DNA from: G965199725 sp965199725
GTDB lineage: Bacteria; Pseudomonadota; Gammaproteobacteria; Nitrosococcales; Methylophagaceae
Direction: 5' to 3'
DNA length: 64,000 bases
Assembly (NCBI GenBank): GCA_965199725.1
Contig: OZ241321.1
Span: 744,001 to 808,000, forward strand
Within the stretch, counting starts at the first letter, position 1; every line of letters starts with the position of its first letter. The position numbers and the translations under genes are program-made. Shown here in pieces: positions 18,686 to 27,596 of the stretch. The notes under the pieces are model-generated. The model saw only the letters and a program-made list of their open reading frames with translations. It had not been told where the DNA came from and searched no databases.

Positions 18686-19270
18686 TTAACTAGGACTTGC
18701 TGCAGTATTATCTAAAGAAACAGGCGGCCTGCGATGATAGTTTGAGGCAGTAGCTCCTGCTGGGTTCGCCTGCTGCGCTGTTGGTAAAGAGGCAGGCGAG
18801 GCAATGCTAGCTTCTTGTTCAGCACTGACTGCCGCTGCAATAATGGCTGCAGCTTGTTCGGGGGCAGCACTGACTGCCGCTGCAATAATGGCTGCAGCTT
18901 GTTCGGGGGCAGCACTGACTGCCGCTGCAGTAATGGTTGCAGCTTGTTCGGGGGCAGCACTGACTGCCGCTGCAGTAATGGTTGCAGCTTGTTCGGGGGC
19001 AGCACTGACTGCCGCTGCAATAATGGCTGCAGCTTGTTCGGGGGCAGCAGAAACGAGCGACCTGACCACCAAAGCACTGTCATACCCCTGTGTAATCAAC
19101 GTAGCTGCAAGTGTATCGGCTTCATCAGCACCTGCAGCAATGACCATATTAGCATCAGCATCAGTAAGCTCCAGACCAGCATCGTTGATAGCTTGCAGAA
19201 AAGCTAAATCTGCGCGAGCAGTACCAAGCATCAACACTATAGTGAATATAGTAGTTATTATTTTTTTCAT
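18686..19270 (-). CDS. Secreted alanine-rich repeat protein heading the exopolysaccharide operon
   Basis: 194 residues. A signal peptide (MKKIITTIFTIVLMLGTARA) is followed by a helical segment rich in Asp and Ala (residues 21-73). Five perfect-length 15-residue repeats (74-148, unit SAAPEQAAAIIAAAV) come next, then a Pro/Ser-rich tail. A strong GGAGG lies before the ATG. The gene stops 33 bases upstream of the EpsL-like gene, so it is probably the first gene of the operon. The repeats look like short amphipathic helices that could stack or self-associate. I do not recognise a named family; a matrix or structural role in the exopolysaccharide is an inference. Confidence 0.75.
   Translation of the reverse strand: MKKIITTIFTIVLMLGTARADLAFLQAINDAGLELTDADANMVIAAGADEADTLAATLITQGYDSALVVRSLVSAAPEQAAAIIAAAVSAAPEQAATITAAAVSAAPEQAATITAAAVSAAPEQAAAIIAAAVSAAPEQAAAIIAAAVSAEQEASIASPASLPTAQQANPAGATASNYHRRPPVSLDNTAASPS
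18827..19051 (-). repeat. 45-bp tandem repeats (five copies) in the Ala-rich gene
   Basis: Five direct copies of a 45-base unit encode SAAPEQAAAIIAAAV; copies two and three carry Thr-Ile-Thr in place of Ala-Ile-Ile. Because 45 is divisible by three, copy number can change without frameshift. The unit keeps several other frames open too, which creates spurious overlapping reading frames. Confidence 0.95.
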
Positions 19271-19474
19271 ATCATAACCTCCAGGTCGCCTTATTTTTTA
19301 GGCCAATAAACTAACAGATCTCAACTTAAAATACCAGAATTAAGTTAGAACCTCAAGATTGCAGTATTCTAATAGCACGACTTTGGTTCGTGTATTTTAT
19401 TTTTAGAAAATCAAGTTACAATACATACAAAATACAAAAACGGGCTTCGGTTTCAGATTTTAAGTTTTTAAGTG

Positions 19475-20323
19475 ATGAACACCATCGTATTTCTTATTCA
19501 GTGCCCTGATCAGAAAGGGCTGGTTGCTGCTATTACCGGCTTTTTTTCTCAGCGCGGCTGCAACATTCTGCATTGCCAGCAATACACTGAAGCCCAGCAA
19601 GATCAGTATTTTATGCGTATTATGCTGACAGAACAGACAAAAGCAAAAGATACCGCGCTGGAACAGTCTTTTTCCGCATTTGCTAAGCCATTAAACTTAA
19701 GCTGGTCAATACACTACACAAACAAACCCTACCGTGTTGCCTTACTGGTCACCAAAGCATCGCATTGCCTTTATGACTTATTGTTACGCGAGCTGGAGGG
19801 GGAACTAAACTGCATTATCCCGCTTATCATCAGCAACCATACCAATCTTGCCAATATAGCAAAGCAGTTTAACAAGTCATTTTATCACCTGCCCATCGCT
19901 AAAGGCAAAAAGTTTAGGCAGGAGACGAGCATTAAAGCATTGCTCAACCAGTATGCGATTGATTTGGTGGTGCTGGCACGTTATATGCAAATTTTATCTA
20001 GCCGTTTTGTGAGTGATTATGAGGGCCGTATTATTAATATCCATCATGGCTTTTTACCAGCGTTTCAGGGGGCAAAACCTTATCATCAAGCCTATGATCG
20101 GGGCGTGAAAATTATTGGCGCAACCGCACACTACGCAACGGGAAAACTAGACGACGGACCCATCATTGAACAGGATGTTGAACGGGTAATGCATGACAGT
20201 AGTCCGCAAAATCTGATGATGCTGGGTAAGGATATTGAACGTCTGGTACTTGCCAGAGCAGTTAAAGCTCACATTGAACACCGCATTATCATTTCTGGTC
20301 GCCGAACAGTCGTGTTCTCTTAA
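19475..20323 (+). CDS. purU: Formyltetrahydrofolate deformylase
   Basis: 282 residues from ATG at 19475. An N-terminal ACT domain (CPDQKGLVAAITGFFSQRGC) regulates the enzyme. The formyltransferase-fold domain has INIHHGFLPAF (catalytic Asn and His) and the catalytic Asp in GKLDDGPIIEQD. It hydrolyses 10-formyl-tetrahydrofolate to formate and tetrahydrofolate, balancing the C1-folate pool, which matters in an organism with a second C1 carrier. It is convergent with the lpt operon, a different neighbour from the rpoN usually found there. Confidence 0.93.
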   Translation: MNTIVFLIQCPDQKGLVAAITGFFSQRGCNILHCQQYTEAQQDQYFMRIMLTEQTKAKDTALEQSFSAFAKPLNLSWSIHYTNKPYRVALLVTKASHCLYDLLLRELEGELNCIIPLIISNHTNLANIAKQFNKSFYHLPIAKGKKFRQETSIKALLNQYAIDLVVLARYMQILSSRFVSDYEGRIINIHHGFLPAFQGAKPYHQAYDRGVKIIGATAHYATGKLDDGPIIEQDVERVMHDSSPQNLMMLGKDIERLVLARAVKAHIEHRIIISGRRTVVFS

Positions 20324-20468
20324 AAGGTCTTAAATATAAACGCATCTGTGCGCAGTATTTATAAGCTATAGGGCAAGTATTGATGAGACAACAAGACAAG
20401 TAACAAAAAATATGGCTTCTTGAAAATTACGCAAAAAAAATCAGTTACAGGGCAAGAGGAAACGTGAG

Positions 20469-21194
20469 TTAAAGTTGAAAACCTTGACCAAGATACACCT
20501 GCAATACCTGTTTGTCTGCTAAAATATCTGCTGGTATGCCACTAGCAATGACTTTACCTTCATTAACTATATAGGCATGCTCGCAGACATTAAGCGTCTC
20601 TCGCACATTATGATCGGTTATCAGAATACCAATACCACGCTCGGCAAGACTGTTAATAATGGCCTGAATATCAACAATTGAGATAGGATCAACCCCGGCA
20701 AAGGGTTCATCAAGCAGAATGAAACTTGGGTCAGTCGCCAATGCACGGGCAATTTCTACCCGCCGACGTTCACCGCCAGACAATGACATGCCTAATGATT
20801 GGCGGATATGTTGAATATGGAAATCATCCAGCAGGCTTTCCAGCAGCTCTTGTTTGTTAAAGTCATCTAGGTCCTGCCGCGTTTCAATAATGGCAAATAT
20901 ATTGTCTGCAACTGACAGTTTGCGAAAGATAGAGGCCTCCTGCGGCAGGTAACCGATACCCATGCGTGCACGTTCGTGCATCGGTGAATGCGTGATCTCT
21001 AAATGATCAATAAAAGTAGTGCCTCTATCAGCAGATATAAGCCCCAGAATCATATAAAAACAGGTTGTTTTGCCCGCACCATTAGGGCCAAGCAAGCCAA
21101 CTATCTGACCACTTTCAACTTGTAAAGACACCTCTTTAACAACATGACGGCTGCCAAATTGCTTGGATAACTGCTGAACAGCTAAAATAGTCAC
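20469..21194 (-). CDS. lptB: LPS export ABC transporter ATP-binding protein LptB
   Basis: 241 residues starting at GTG. It is the ATPase of the LptB2FGC complex that extracts lipopolysaccharide from the inner membrane. Visible motifs are Walker A GPNGAGKTT, Q-loop LPQEASIF, signature LSGGERRR, Walker B FILLDEPFAGVD and the switch His in ITDHNVRE. It follows lptA by six bases in the same operon. The gene downstream is convergent purU, so this operon ends here. Confidence 0.95.
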   Translation of the reverse strand: MTILAVQQLSKQFGSRHVVKEVSLQVESGQIVGLLGPNGAGKTTCFYMILGLISADRGTTFIDHLEITHSPMHERARMGIGYLPQEASIFRKLSVADNIFAIIETRQDLDDFNKQELLESLLDDFHIQHIRQSLGMSLSGGERRRVEIARALATDPSFILLDEPFAGVDPISIVDIQAIINSLAERGIGILITDHNVRETLNVCEHAYIVNEGKVIASGIPADILADKQVLQVYLGQGFQL

Positions 21195-21200
21195 ATTTAT

Positions 21201-21986
21201 CTACTGCTCGTCATTTACCACATTCACTAAACGGCGTGCCACCCAACCAATAACTGTCCTGCCATTAATACTCACACTGACCTGTAACCAATCTTCCTGC
21301 TCAGCAAGTATGATTAGCTGGCTCCCCTTAGAGATCACGCCGAGTTTGCTGTATTGCTTGCCTGGCCCAATGCGCATATTAATGCGGGTAATCGCAGTCA
21401 CTAGAGAAGATTGGGATAAACTTGTCTCAGCTTCAACCTGTGGTGAAGATGGCGCCACCTGTTGGCTGGTATTGGGATGAATCACCATATTAACACGGGT
21501 ATCCTGTTGTTCCCCATCACCAATTTTATCTGGTGCTGAGTTAGCAATAACTCTATTATTATGCGTATCGTACTCAATACGACTGCCAGTAATAATATCG
21601 CCATTATCCCAGACATAGCCTTGTTCCAGCAGATAAATCATCTGCGACTGGGCATGATATTCCATTTGCAACGCGCGCGCGCGTACTGGCTTGCTTATCG
21701 GGTTTTGCAGTTGTTGGTATCGCGCCGGCTTACCCTTGGCAATCATTTTGACAATTTGTTTATTATCATCGTAATATAAAGTGATGACATCGCCTTCAAT
21801 TTTCAGGGTACCCTGGGTTAATACAGCATCACCATAATAACGGGTTGTCCGCTTATGATCATCCATCCGTGCATGGTCAGATTCAATGTTAATGGGTTGA
21901 TTTCTATCATCAGGCAACGCCCAGCCAAGACTAGGTAATGCGATTAACAACGCGGTTAGCCACCTAATTAGCAAAAGGTGATTCAT
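21201..21986 (-). CDS. lptA: LptA with a C-terminal SH3b domain
   Basis: 261 residues from the ATG at 21986, inside the 3' end of lptC; a TTG three codons earlier is open. A signal peptide ends at WALP. The LptA/OstA beta-jellyroll covers about 27-169 (QPINIESDHARMDD near its start), the periplasmic bridge that carries lipopolysaccharide. A Ser/Gln/Pro-rich linker leads to an extra domain at about 194-257 with INMRIGPGKQYSKLGVISKG and GWVARRLV, clearly a bacterial SH3 (SH3b/SH3_3) fold. E. coli LptA has no such domain. SH3b domains often bind peptidoglycan or peptide stems, so this LptA may be tethered to the wall; that function is inferred. Confidence 0.9.
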   Translation of the reverse strand: MNHLLLIRWLTALLIALPSLGWALPDDRNQPINIESDHARMDDHKRTTRYYGDAVLTQGTLKIEGDVITLYYDDNKQIVKMIAKGKPARYQQLQNPISKPVRARALQMEYHAQSQMIYLLEQGYVWDNGDIITGSRIEYDTHNNRVIANSAPDKIGDGEQQDTRVNMVIHPNTSQQVAPSSPQVEAETSLSQSSLVTAITRINMRIGPGKQYSKLGVISKGSQLIILAEQEDWLQVSVSINGRTVIGWVARRLVNVVNDEQ

Positions 21987-22548
21987 GATATCCAATTACC
22001 TCACTATGCAGGTTAAATATTCTATCTTGCAGTTTTGCATCCATACCCACACCATTGGTTTGGCCATCATCAGGTGTTTTGATAGCCACTGCTTTATCAG
22101 TATAAGCAGTGTTTAACACGGTATTCAAATACAGTTTATCAGTGTAAAGCGCAAGACCCTGATCGGGTTTACCAACAATAGCAACACTGCCAGTTAATAC
22201 AATATCTTCGCCTGTACCTTTAGTGTCTCCTATGTCTGACGAAATAACCCAGACAGTTTTGTCTTTGGACAACAGCTCAGTCATCTGCGCAATGACATGG
22301 GTACTGTCATCACTAGGATAATGAATCAACCTATCGCCATAAACAATACGAGCCGGCTGGCCGCTACTGTCCATGACGGTCAACTTGAAATTGGTCATGG
22401 CATAGTCGCTTGTTTTAATGACCTTAGATAGCGGCATTCTAGCGTTATCTTTATCTCCAGCAACCAGCAACCAGAAGGTCAGCCCTACCGCTAACACTGG
22501 CAATAGCGCTACCTTGGAGATAACAGATATGTTAGTAATGACGTTCAA
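21964..22548 (-). CDS. lptC: LPS export periplasmic protein LptC
   Basis: 194 residues starting at TTG, with AGGA six bases upstream. One N-terminal membrane helix (about 10-28) anchors a periplasmic OstA-like beta-fold, as in LptC, which passes lipopolysaccharide from LptB2FG to LptA. The N-terminus overlaps the end of kdsC by 17 bases and its end overlaps lptA by 23 bases. The sequence is only loosely conserved in this family; position and topology carry the call. Confidence 0.88.
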   Translation of the reverse strand: MNVITNISVISKVALLPVLAVGLTFWLLVAGDKDNARMPLSKVIKTSDYAMTNFKLTVMDSSGQPARIVYGDRLIHYPSDDSTHVIAQMTELLSKDKTVWVISSDIGDTKGTGEDIVLTGSVAIVGKPDQGLALYTDKLYLNTVLNTAYTDKAVAIKTPDDGQTNGVGMDAKLQDRIFNLHSEVIGYHESPFAN

Positions 22549-23068
22549 TTTGATCCTGTAGCGTGCCCTGCCCCTGCATAATCAATTCACACACCTCGCG
22601 CACTGCACCCTTGCCGCCTTTTGCTGTTGTTACCCAGTGTGCCTTAAGTTTTACTCTAGCATCAGCATCCTGCACAGCAACAGCCAGCCCCACGCGACCC
22701 ATAATGCCTAAGTCAACCCAATCATCGCCAACATAAGCACATTGGTCGGCAGCAAGTTTAAGATCAGCAAGAATCTGATCAAAGACAGGCAGCTTAATCT
22801 GCTGCCCCTGATAAAGACGAGTAACACCAAGACTTTTCATACGATGCTCAACTGCTTTTGCTGTTCTGCCGCTGATAACGGCAATCTCAACCCCAGTATG
22901 TTGCAAAAGTTTGATACCGTGACCATCACGGGAATGGAATGTCTTGTATTCCTCACCATCAACACCAATAATAATGCTACCATCAGTCAGCACGCCATCA
23001 ACATCAAGCACGAGTAATTTTATCGGACGGGTGCGTGCCATTACAGCATCCATAGTGGTCATAGTCAT
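22532..23068 (-). CDS. kdsC: 3-deoxy-D-manno-octulosonate 8-phosphate phosphatase
   Basis: 178 residues. It is a HAD-superfamily C0-type phosphatase with the nucleophile motif LLVLDVDGVLTDGSI (Asp at about 22), ISGRTAKAVEHR with its Ser/Arg, and YVGDDWVDLGIM carrying the metal-binding Asps. It dephosphorylates KDO 8-phosphate for the lipopolysaccharide core. The start overlaps kdsD as ATGA; three further in-frame ATGs within ten codons are possible. Confidence 0.95.
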   Translation of the reverse strand: MTMTTMDAVMARTRPIKLLVLDVDGVLTDGSIIIGVDGEEYKTFHSRDGHGIKLLQHTGVEIAVISGRTAKAVEHRMKSLGVTRLYQGQQIKLPVFDQILADLKLAADQCAYVGDDWVDLGIMGRVGLAVAVQDADARVKLKAHWVTTAKGGKGAVREVCELIMQGQGTLQDQIERHY

Positions 23069-24045
23069 ACTACACCAGCACGTAGCAGATCGTGCATATT
23101 AATCGCGCCAACAAGCTGATGTGTATCACTGATAATTAACAAAGCATTGATTTTGTAACGTTGCATCAGCGCCAATGCTTCTGCTGCCAGCATGGTGGCA
23201 ACGCCTGTTTTATAGTCGCTGGTCATAAAATCACCAATCGCTGCAGTGCGAATATCAACGGCCTGACCAAGTACACGGCGCAAATCACCATCAGTAAAAA
23301 TACCAATGGCATGGTAGTCATCATCAATAACAGCAGTCATACCCAGACCCTTATTACTCATCTCAATCAACGCCTCAGCGATGGAAGCATCACTTTTAAT
23401 TTGGGGTATTTCGTTATTAGCGTGCATAATGTCACTGACTCGCAAAAGTAGTCGCCGACCAATATTGCCGCCTGGGTGAGAACGGGCAAAATCAGTGGCA
23501 GTAAAGCCACGTGTTTCCAGCAGGGCAACAGCTAGCGCATCACCCATTACCAAAGCAACAGTAGTGCTTGATGTTGGCGCTAAACCAAGAGGACAGGCTT
23601 CTTTGGCAACGCTCACATCAATATGAGTATCAGCGCTGTTTGCTAATGTTGATTGTGGCTTGCCAGTCATCGCAATAAGCGGCACGCCAAGGCGTTTAAT
23701 CAGCGGTAAAATGATCAGTATTTCCCTAGTTTCGCCGGAATTAGATAACGCTAATACAACGTCATGGCTCGTGATCATACCTAAATCACCATGACTTGCT
23801 TCCCCCGGATGGACAAAAAAGGCGGGACTGCCAGTGCTGGCCAATGTTGCGGCTATTTTACCGCCAATATGACCGGATTTACCCATGCCGATTACCACAA
23901 TACGTCCCTGGCACTTTAGTAAATAACCGCAGGCAGCAACAAAGTTGTCATCAATACGGGAACGCAACGCAAAGATGGCATTCAGCTCAGTATCAATGAC
24001 AGCACGCCCTAATAACTGTAACTCATCTTCATGATTGTCATTCAT
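23065..24045 (-). CDS. kdsD: D-arabinose 5-phosphate isomerase
   Basis: 326 residues. The SIS sugar-isomerase domain (about 35-180) has VIGMGKSGHIGGKIAATLAS and HPGEASHGDLGM. Two CBS domains fill 205-326. It converts ribulose 5-phosphate to arabinose 5-phosphate, the entry to KDO synthesis. It overlaps caxA upstream and kdsC downstream by four bases each, so the order caxA-kdsD-kdsC-lptC-lptA-lptB is a single translationally coupled operon. Confidence 0.95.
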   Translation of the reverse strand: MNDNHEDELQLLGRAVIDTELNAIFALRSRIDDNFVAACGYLLKCQGRIVVIGMGKSGHIGGKIAATLASTGSPAFFVHPGEASHGDLGMITSHDVVLALSNSGETREILIILPLIKRLGVPLIAMTGKPQSTLANSADTHIDVSVAKEACPLGLAPTSSTTVALVMGDALAVALLETRGFTATDFARSHPGGNIGRRLLLRVSDIMHANNEIPQIKSDASIAEALIEMSNKGLGMTAVIDDDYHAIGIFTDGDLRRVLGQAVDIRTAAIGDFMTSDYKTGVATMLAAEALALMQRYKINALLIISDTHQLVGAINMHDLLRAGVV

Positions 24046-25031
24046 AGGACAAACCTTAATTTACTGGTATAAGCAAGCGTACCGCTATACATAATATACA
24101 TCATCAACATAACAAAACCAGCAAAACGACCAACCTGACCTTGATGTCCAGCACGGGCAAATAAATATAACAGGATAAACAGGATAACCATCACTGCAAA
24201 ATCGCGGCGCAACAGCCAGTTATCAAGATACGAAGGGTGTATTAAACCAGGCATTGCTAATACCGCCAGTATATTGAATGTGTTTGAACCTAAAATATTA
24301 CCAACAGCAATATCATGTTGGCGTTTAAACGCCGAAACAAGAGAGGCTGACAATTCAGGTAAACTGGTACCAATGGCAACAATGGTCAAACCAATGACAA
24401 AATCACTGACCCCCAGTAATGTGGCAATACCAGTTGCCCCCCATACCATAGCTTTAGATCCACCAAGCAAAGCTACCAAGCCAATGAAAAAGCTGATAAC
24501 GGCCTGCTGCGTAGTCATCTTGACTTGCTGTCCATAGACTTGGTCCATCTCATGTAAAGTTGCATCGCGGCGGCTGCCATACAGCGCTAACCAAGCCATA
24601 CCAAATAGAGTGAAAATAAAACAGGAAAACAGGAAAACACCATCTAATCGCCCCAAATGTCGATCCAGTATCAATAGCAAAGCGATCATTGTCACCAGTG
24701 CCAGTAACGGAAACTCGCATTTTAAGGTATCTCTGCGAACAGTGATTGGCATGATCAGCGTGGCCAGGCCCAACACCAAGCCTATATTGGCGATATTAGA
24801 GCCAATGGCGTTACCAATACCTAAATCCGGTGCATCGTCAAAAGATGCCAGCGCAGATACCAGCATTTCTGGTAAAGATGTCCCAAAGGCAACAATGGTT
24901 AAACCAATAACGAGCGGCGATATACCAATATTAGCAGCAATGTTGCTAGCAGCATCAATAAAGCGAACAGCCCCCCAGATTAAGATAGCTAAGCCAGAGA
25001 CAGTAGCAACGATAAATAGAGCGGCAATCAT
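24042..25031 (-). CDS. caxA: Calcium/sodium antiporter (YrbG-like)
   Basis: A 329-residue inner-membrane exchanger of the CaCA superfamily. It has ten hydrophobic helices in two inverted halves, each carrying an alpha-repeat: VIGLTIVAFGTSLPE with GNAIGSN, and VIGLTIVAIGTSLPE with GNILGSN. The acidic residues in GTSLPE bind the cation. It heads the kds-lpt operon, as yrbG does in other gammaproteobacteria. Confidence 0.93.
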   Translation of the reverse strand: MIAALFIVATVSGLAILIWGAVRFIDAASNIAANIGISPLVIGLTIVAFGTSLPEMLVSALASFDDAPDLGIGNAIGSNIANIGLVLGLATLIMPITVRRDTLKCEFPLLALVTMIALLLILDRHLGRLDGVFLFSCFIFTLFGMAWLALYGSRRDATLHEMDQVYGQQVKMTTQQAVISFFIGLVALLGGSKAMVWGATGIATLLGVSDFVIGLTIVAIGTSLPELSASLVSAFKRQHDIAVGNILGSNTFNILAVLAMPGLIHPSYLDNWLLRRDFAVMVILFILLYLFARAGHQGQVGRFAGFVMLMMYIMYSGTLAYTSKLRFVL

Positions 25032-25107
25032 TAAGTATTGGATCCTTCAGACACGCATGGCTAGATACAGCAATCCAGCTTGATATTATGTAGTAACTCA
25101 AAAAAGC

Positions 25108-25821
25108 TTAATCTGCAAATACATCAAAGTCTTCATCTTCGTCAGGAGTATTGCCATCATAGATCAGATATTGACGGCGCTGTTGCCAAGCATCACGGAT
25201 AAATGTGTATTGATCAACAGACATCTGCTCTATCATTTTCTCAATACCCAGTAAATAAGCACGCCTATCAATTACCCTAGTAGCAATTAGTGCATAACGC
25301 GCATCATCATGCACATAGATAGCAGGATCGGTATACATATCACCCACCAAACCAAATGAGTCACGTAGCGTGCTTGAACCAAAAAAAGGCAGAACAATAT
25401 AAGGCCCGCTGGCAACTCCCCATACACCCAATGTTTGGCCAAAATCTTCATTATGCTTGTAATAACCAATAGTGCTAGCAACATCAAACAGGCCACCAAT
25501 ACCTATGGTACTATTAATTACAAAACGACCAGCATCTTGAAGCGCCTGAATAAATTTCAACTGGAGCACATCATTAATCACGACAGTAATATCATTCAAA
25601 TTACTGAAAAAATTGCTGACACCCAAATTAATCTGGGCAGGCACTATAGCGTCATAACCCTTGGCGATCGGCTTAATAACAGCCTTGTCAGCAGCCTCAT
25701 TAAAAGAATACATGGCGCGGTTATAGCGCTCCAGCGGATCGTTATTGTCCAAAACAGTTGCACAGCCGTTTAATAAGAAAGCAACAACAACACCAACTAG
25801 TCGGGATATAATAGGGTTCAC
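25108..25821 (-). CDS. mlaA: MlaA family outer-membrane lipoprotein (VacJ)
   Basis: 237 residues. A lipoprotein signal peptide has lipobox LLNGC (Cys at 19). The mature part has DPLERYNRAMYSFNEAADK, then GRFVINSTIGIGGLFDVAS, EDFGQTLGVWGV and GPYIVLPFFGSSTLRD, all hallmarks of MlaA, the ring-shaped outer-membrane protein that removes misplaced phospholipids. It ends with an acidic tail (DEDEDFDVF). The other mla genes are not in the window. It lies 76 bases upstream of caxA on the same strand, in the lipopolysaccharide block. Confidence 0.93.
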   Translation of the reverse strand: MNPIISRLVGVVVAFLLNGCATVLDNNDPLERYNRAMYSFNEAADKAVIKPIAKGYDAIVPAQINLGVSNFFSNLNDITVVINDVLQLKFIQALQDAGRFVINSTIGIGGLFDVASTIGYYKHNEDFGQTLGVWGVASGPYIVLPFFGSSTLRDSFGLVGDMYTDPAIYVHDDARYALIATRVIDRRAYLLGIEKMIEQMSVDQYTFIRDAWQQRRQYLIYDGNTPDEDEDFDVFAD

Positions 25822-26158
25822 TTTATTTAACGCTTTACAACATTTAAAGAATTAGATAACCATGCCTTAAATATATTATCCGCTGTTAGCTCCATACCGT
25901 CAATCAACTTAGTCTACAGCCCATACTATTTTTAGCTATAACAGCGACAAAACAAGACACGGTTGAATATGGCATCATGCTGGATTATAAAACCACTGAT
26001 AAATCTATCCGAGTTGACGGCTTAGACAGACCCCAAAAGCACGGTTCGATAACATAGCAATCTGACAAGCCTGATGCTGTCACCAACCTATATTTGCTGG
26101 CAATTTAGCTGGACAGGCCCTTATAATAACAGCTTTAACACCTTGATAGGACTTAAAT
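25822..26158. other. Intergenic region upstream of mlaA
   Basis: About 340 bases between the divergent mlaA and a small plus-strand gene. It must hold both promoters. I see no convincing gene, RNA or repeat in it. Confidence 0.4.
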
Positions 26159-26332
26159 ATGGCGGATGAAGCAGTGTTAATCGCCTTGGTAAAGCAATAT
26201 GCCAATAAATATGGTATTACTTTTAACTCAAAACACCTTGATGATGCAGAAAAAAAAGCTCAACTTATCAGGCTTATGCAAGCATCAATAGCTGGAAAAC
26301 GAGGCCCAATTACCAATGATGATTTACGCTGA
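26159..26332 (+). CDS. Small hypothetical protein (57 residues)
   Basis: A short gene with a clear ATG and AGGA ten bases upstream. The protein is soluble and charged: MADEAVLIALVKQYANKY, a second half rich in Lys/Asp/Gln (DAEKKAQLIRLMQ), and a tail with GKRGPITNDDLR. It looks like two or three helices with no signal peptide or cysteines. The codon pattern resembles real genes, and it lies convergent with fabB. I do not recognise the family. Confidence 0.55.
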   Translation: MADEAVLIALVKQYANKYGITFNSKHLDDAEKKAQLIRLMQASIAGKRGPITNDDLR

Positions 26333-26378
26333 TTGTGACTGAATCAGTACCTGTTTAATGTTGACAGCAAAACTTAAA

Positions 26379-27596
26379 TCAGCGTACTGCTTCAAAAATT
26401 AATACGGCATTAGTACCGCCAAAGCCAAAACTGTTAGACATCACCGCTGTTAAACCAGCATTATCTTTACGCTTACGAATAACAGGCACAGTAGCTTGCG
26501 GGTCTAACCTATCAATGTTGGCCGAGGCAGCAATAAAGTCATGCTCCATCATAAGCAGACAGTAAATAGCTTCCTGCACACCTGCACCGCCCAATGAATG
26601 ACCAGACAATGATTTGGTTGAACCCACCAACGGCAAAGACTTGCCAGCAAATGCATCTTGTATCGCCTTCAGTTCAGTTAAATCGCCCAATGGTGTACTG
26701 GTACCATGAGCATTAATATAGTCAACAGAGGAGGTGTTTGTTGTGTCACAAGCAAGCTGCATGCAACGCATGGCACCTTCACCAGAGGGCGCGACCATAT
26801 CGTAGCCATCTGATGTAGCGCCATAGCCGGTTAATTCAGCATATATTTTGGCGCCGCGTGCTTTGGCATGCTGATATTCTTCCAGCACTAACACACCGCC
26901 GCCAGCTGCAATCACAAAACCATCACGATCAATATCGTAAGCGCGTGATGCTTTTTCTGGAGTATCGTTATACTTGGTTGACAGCGCCCCCATTGCATCA
27001 AACAGGCAAGTCATCGTCCAGTGTTCCTCTTCTGCCCCACCAGCAAAAACAATATCCTGCTTGCCCAGTTGAATCTGTTCCATTGCATGGCCAATGCAAT
27101 GGGCACTGGTTGCGCATGCTGATGACATAGAGTAATTAACTCCTTTGATTTTAAACGGCATAGCCAGACATGCTGAGGTTGTACTACCCATCACCTGAGT
27201 GACCCGATAAGGTCCTACCCGACGAATGCCCTTCTCACGCAGAATATCCGCTGCTTCCACCTGATTGGCAGATGACGCCCCACCGGATCCCATAATGAGT
27301 CCAGTACGGACATTGGATACCTGATTGCTGCTTAAATCAGCATCATTGATTGCCTGCTGCATGGCAATATAGGCATAAGCAGCGGCATCACCCATAAAAC
27401 GCAATGTTCGTCGGTCAATATGATCCTTAAAATCAATATCAATCACACCGGCAATATGACTACGAAAACCTCTATCTGCGTAGTCTTGCTTGAATATAAT
27501 ACCCGACCGACCCAAGCGCAGTGACTCAGTAACCGTTTTGACGTCAAACCCCAAACATGAAACAATACCTATTCCGGTAACGACAACACGTCTCAT
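26379..27596 (-). CDS. fabB: 3-oxoacyl-[acyl-carrier-protein] synthase I
   Basis: 405 residues, the normal FabB length. Catalytic Cys lies in SMSSACATSAHCIG (around 163). The two catalytic His lie in INAHGTSTPLGD and GHSLGGAGVQE, and the C-terminal SNSFGFGGTNAVLIF is diagnostic. It elongates acyl chains and is needed for unsaturated fatty acids together with FabA. It overlaps fabA by four bases (ATGA), so the two are co-translated. Confidence 0.95.
   Translation of the reverse strand: MRRVVVTGIGIVSCLGFDVKTVTESLRLGRSGIIFKQDYADRGFRSHIAGVIDIDFKDHIDRRTLRFMGDAAAYAYIAMQQAINDADLSSNQVSNVRTGLIMGSGGASSANQVEAADILREKGIRRVGPYRVTQVMGSTTSACLAMPFKIKGVNYSMSSACATSAHCIGHAMEQIQLGKQDIVFAGGAEEEHWTMTCLFDAMGALSTKYNDTPEKASRAYDIDRDGFVIAAGGGVLVLEEYQHAKARGAKIYAELTGYGATSDGYDMVAPSGEGAMRCMQLACDTTNTSSVDYINAHGTSTPLGDLTELKAIQDAFAGKSLPLVGSTKSLSGHSLGGAGVQEAIYCLLMMEHDFIAASANIDRLDPQATVPVIRKRKDNAGLTAVMSNSFGFGGTNAVLIFEAVR

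Noticed and set aside
18712..19277. Three further long frames on both strands over the 45-bp repeats
   Set aside because: All are by-products of the repeat unit; only the minus-strand frame has a ribosome site, signal peptide and operon context.
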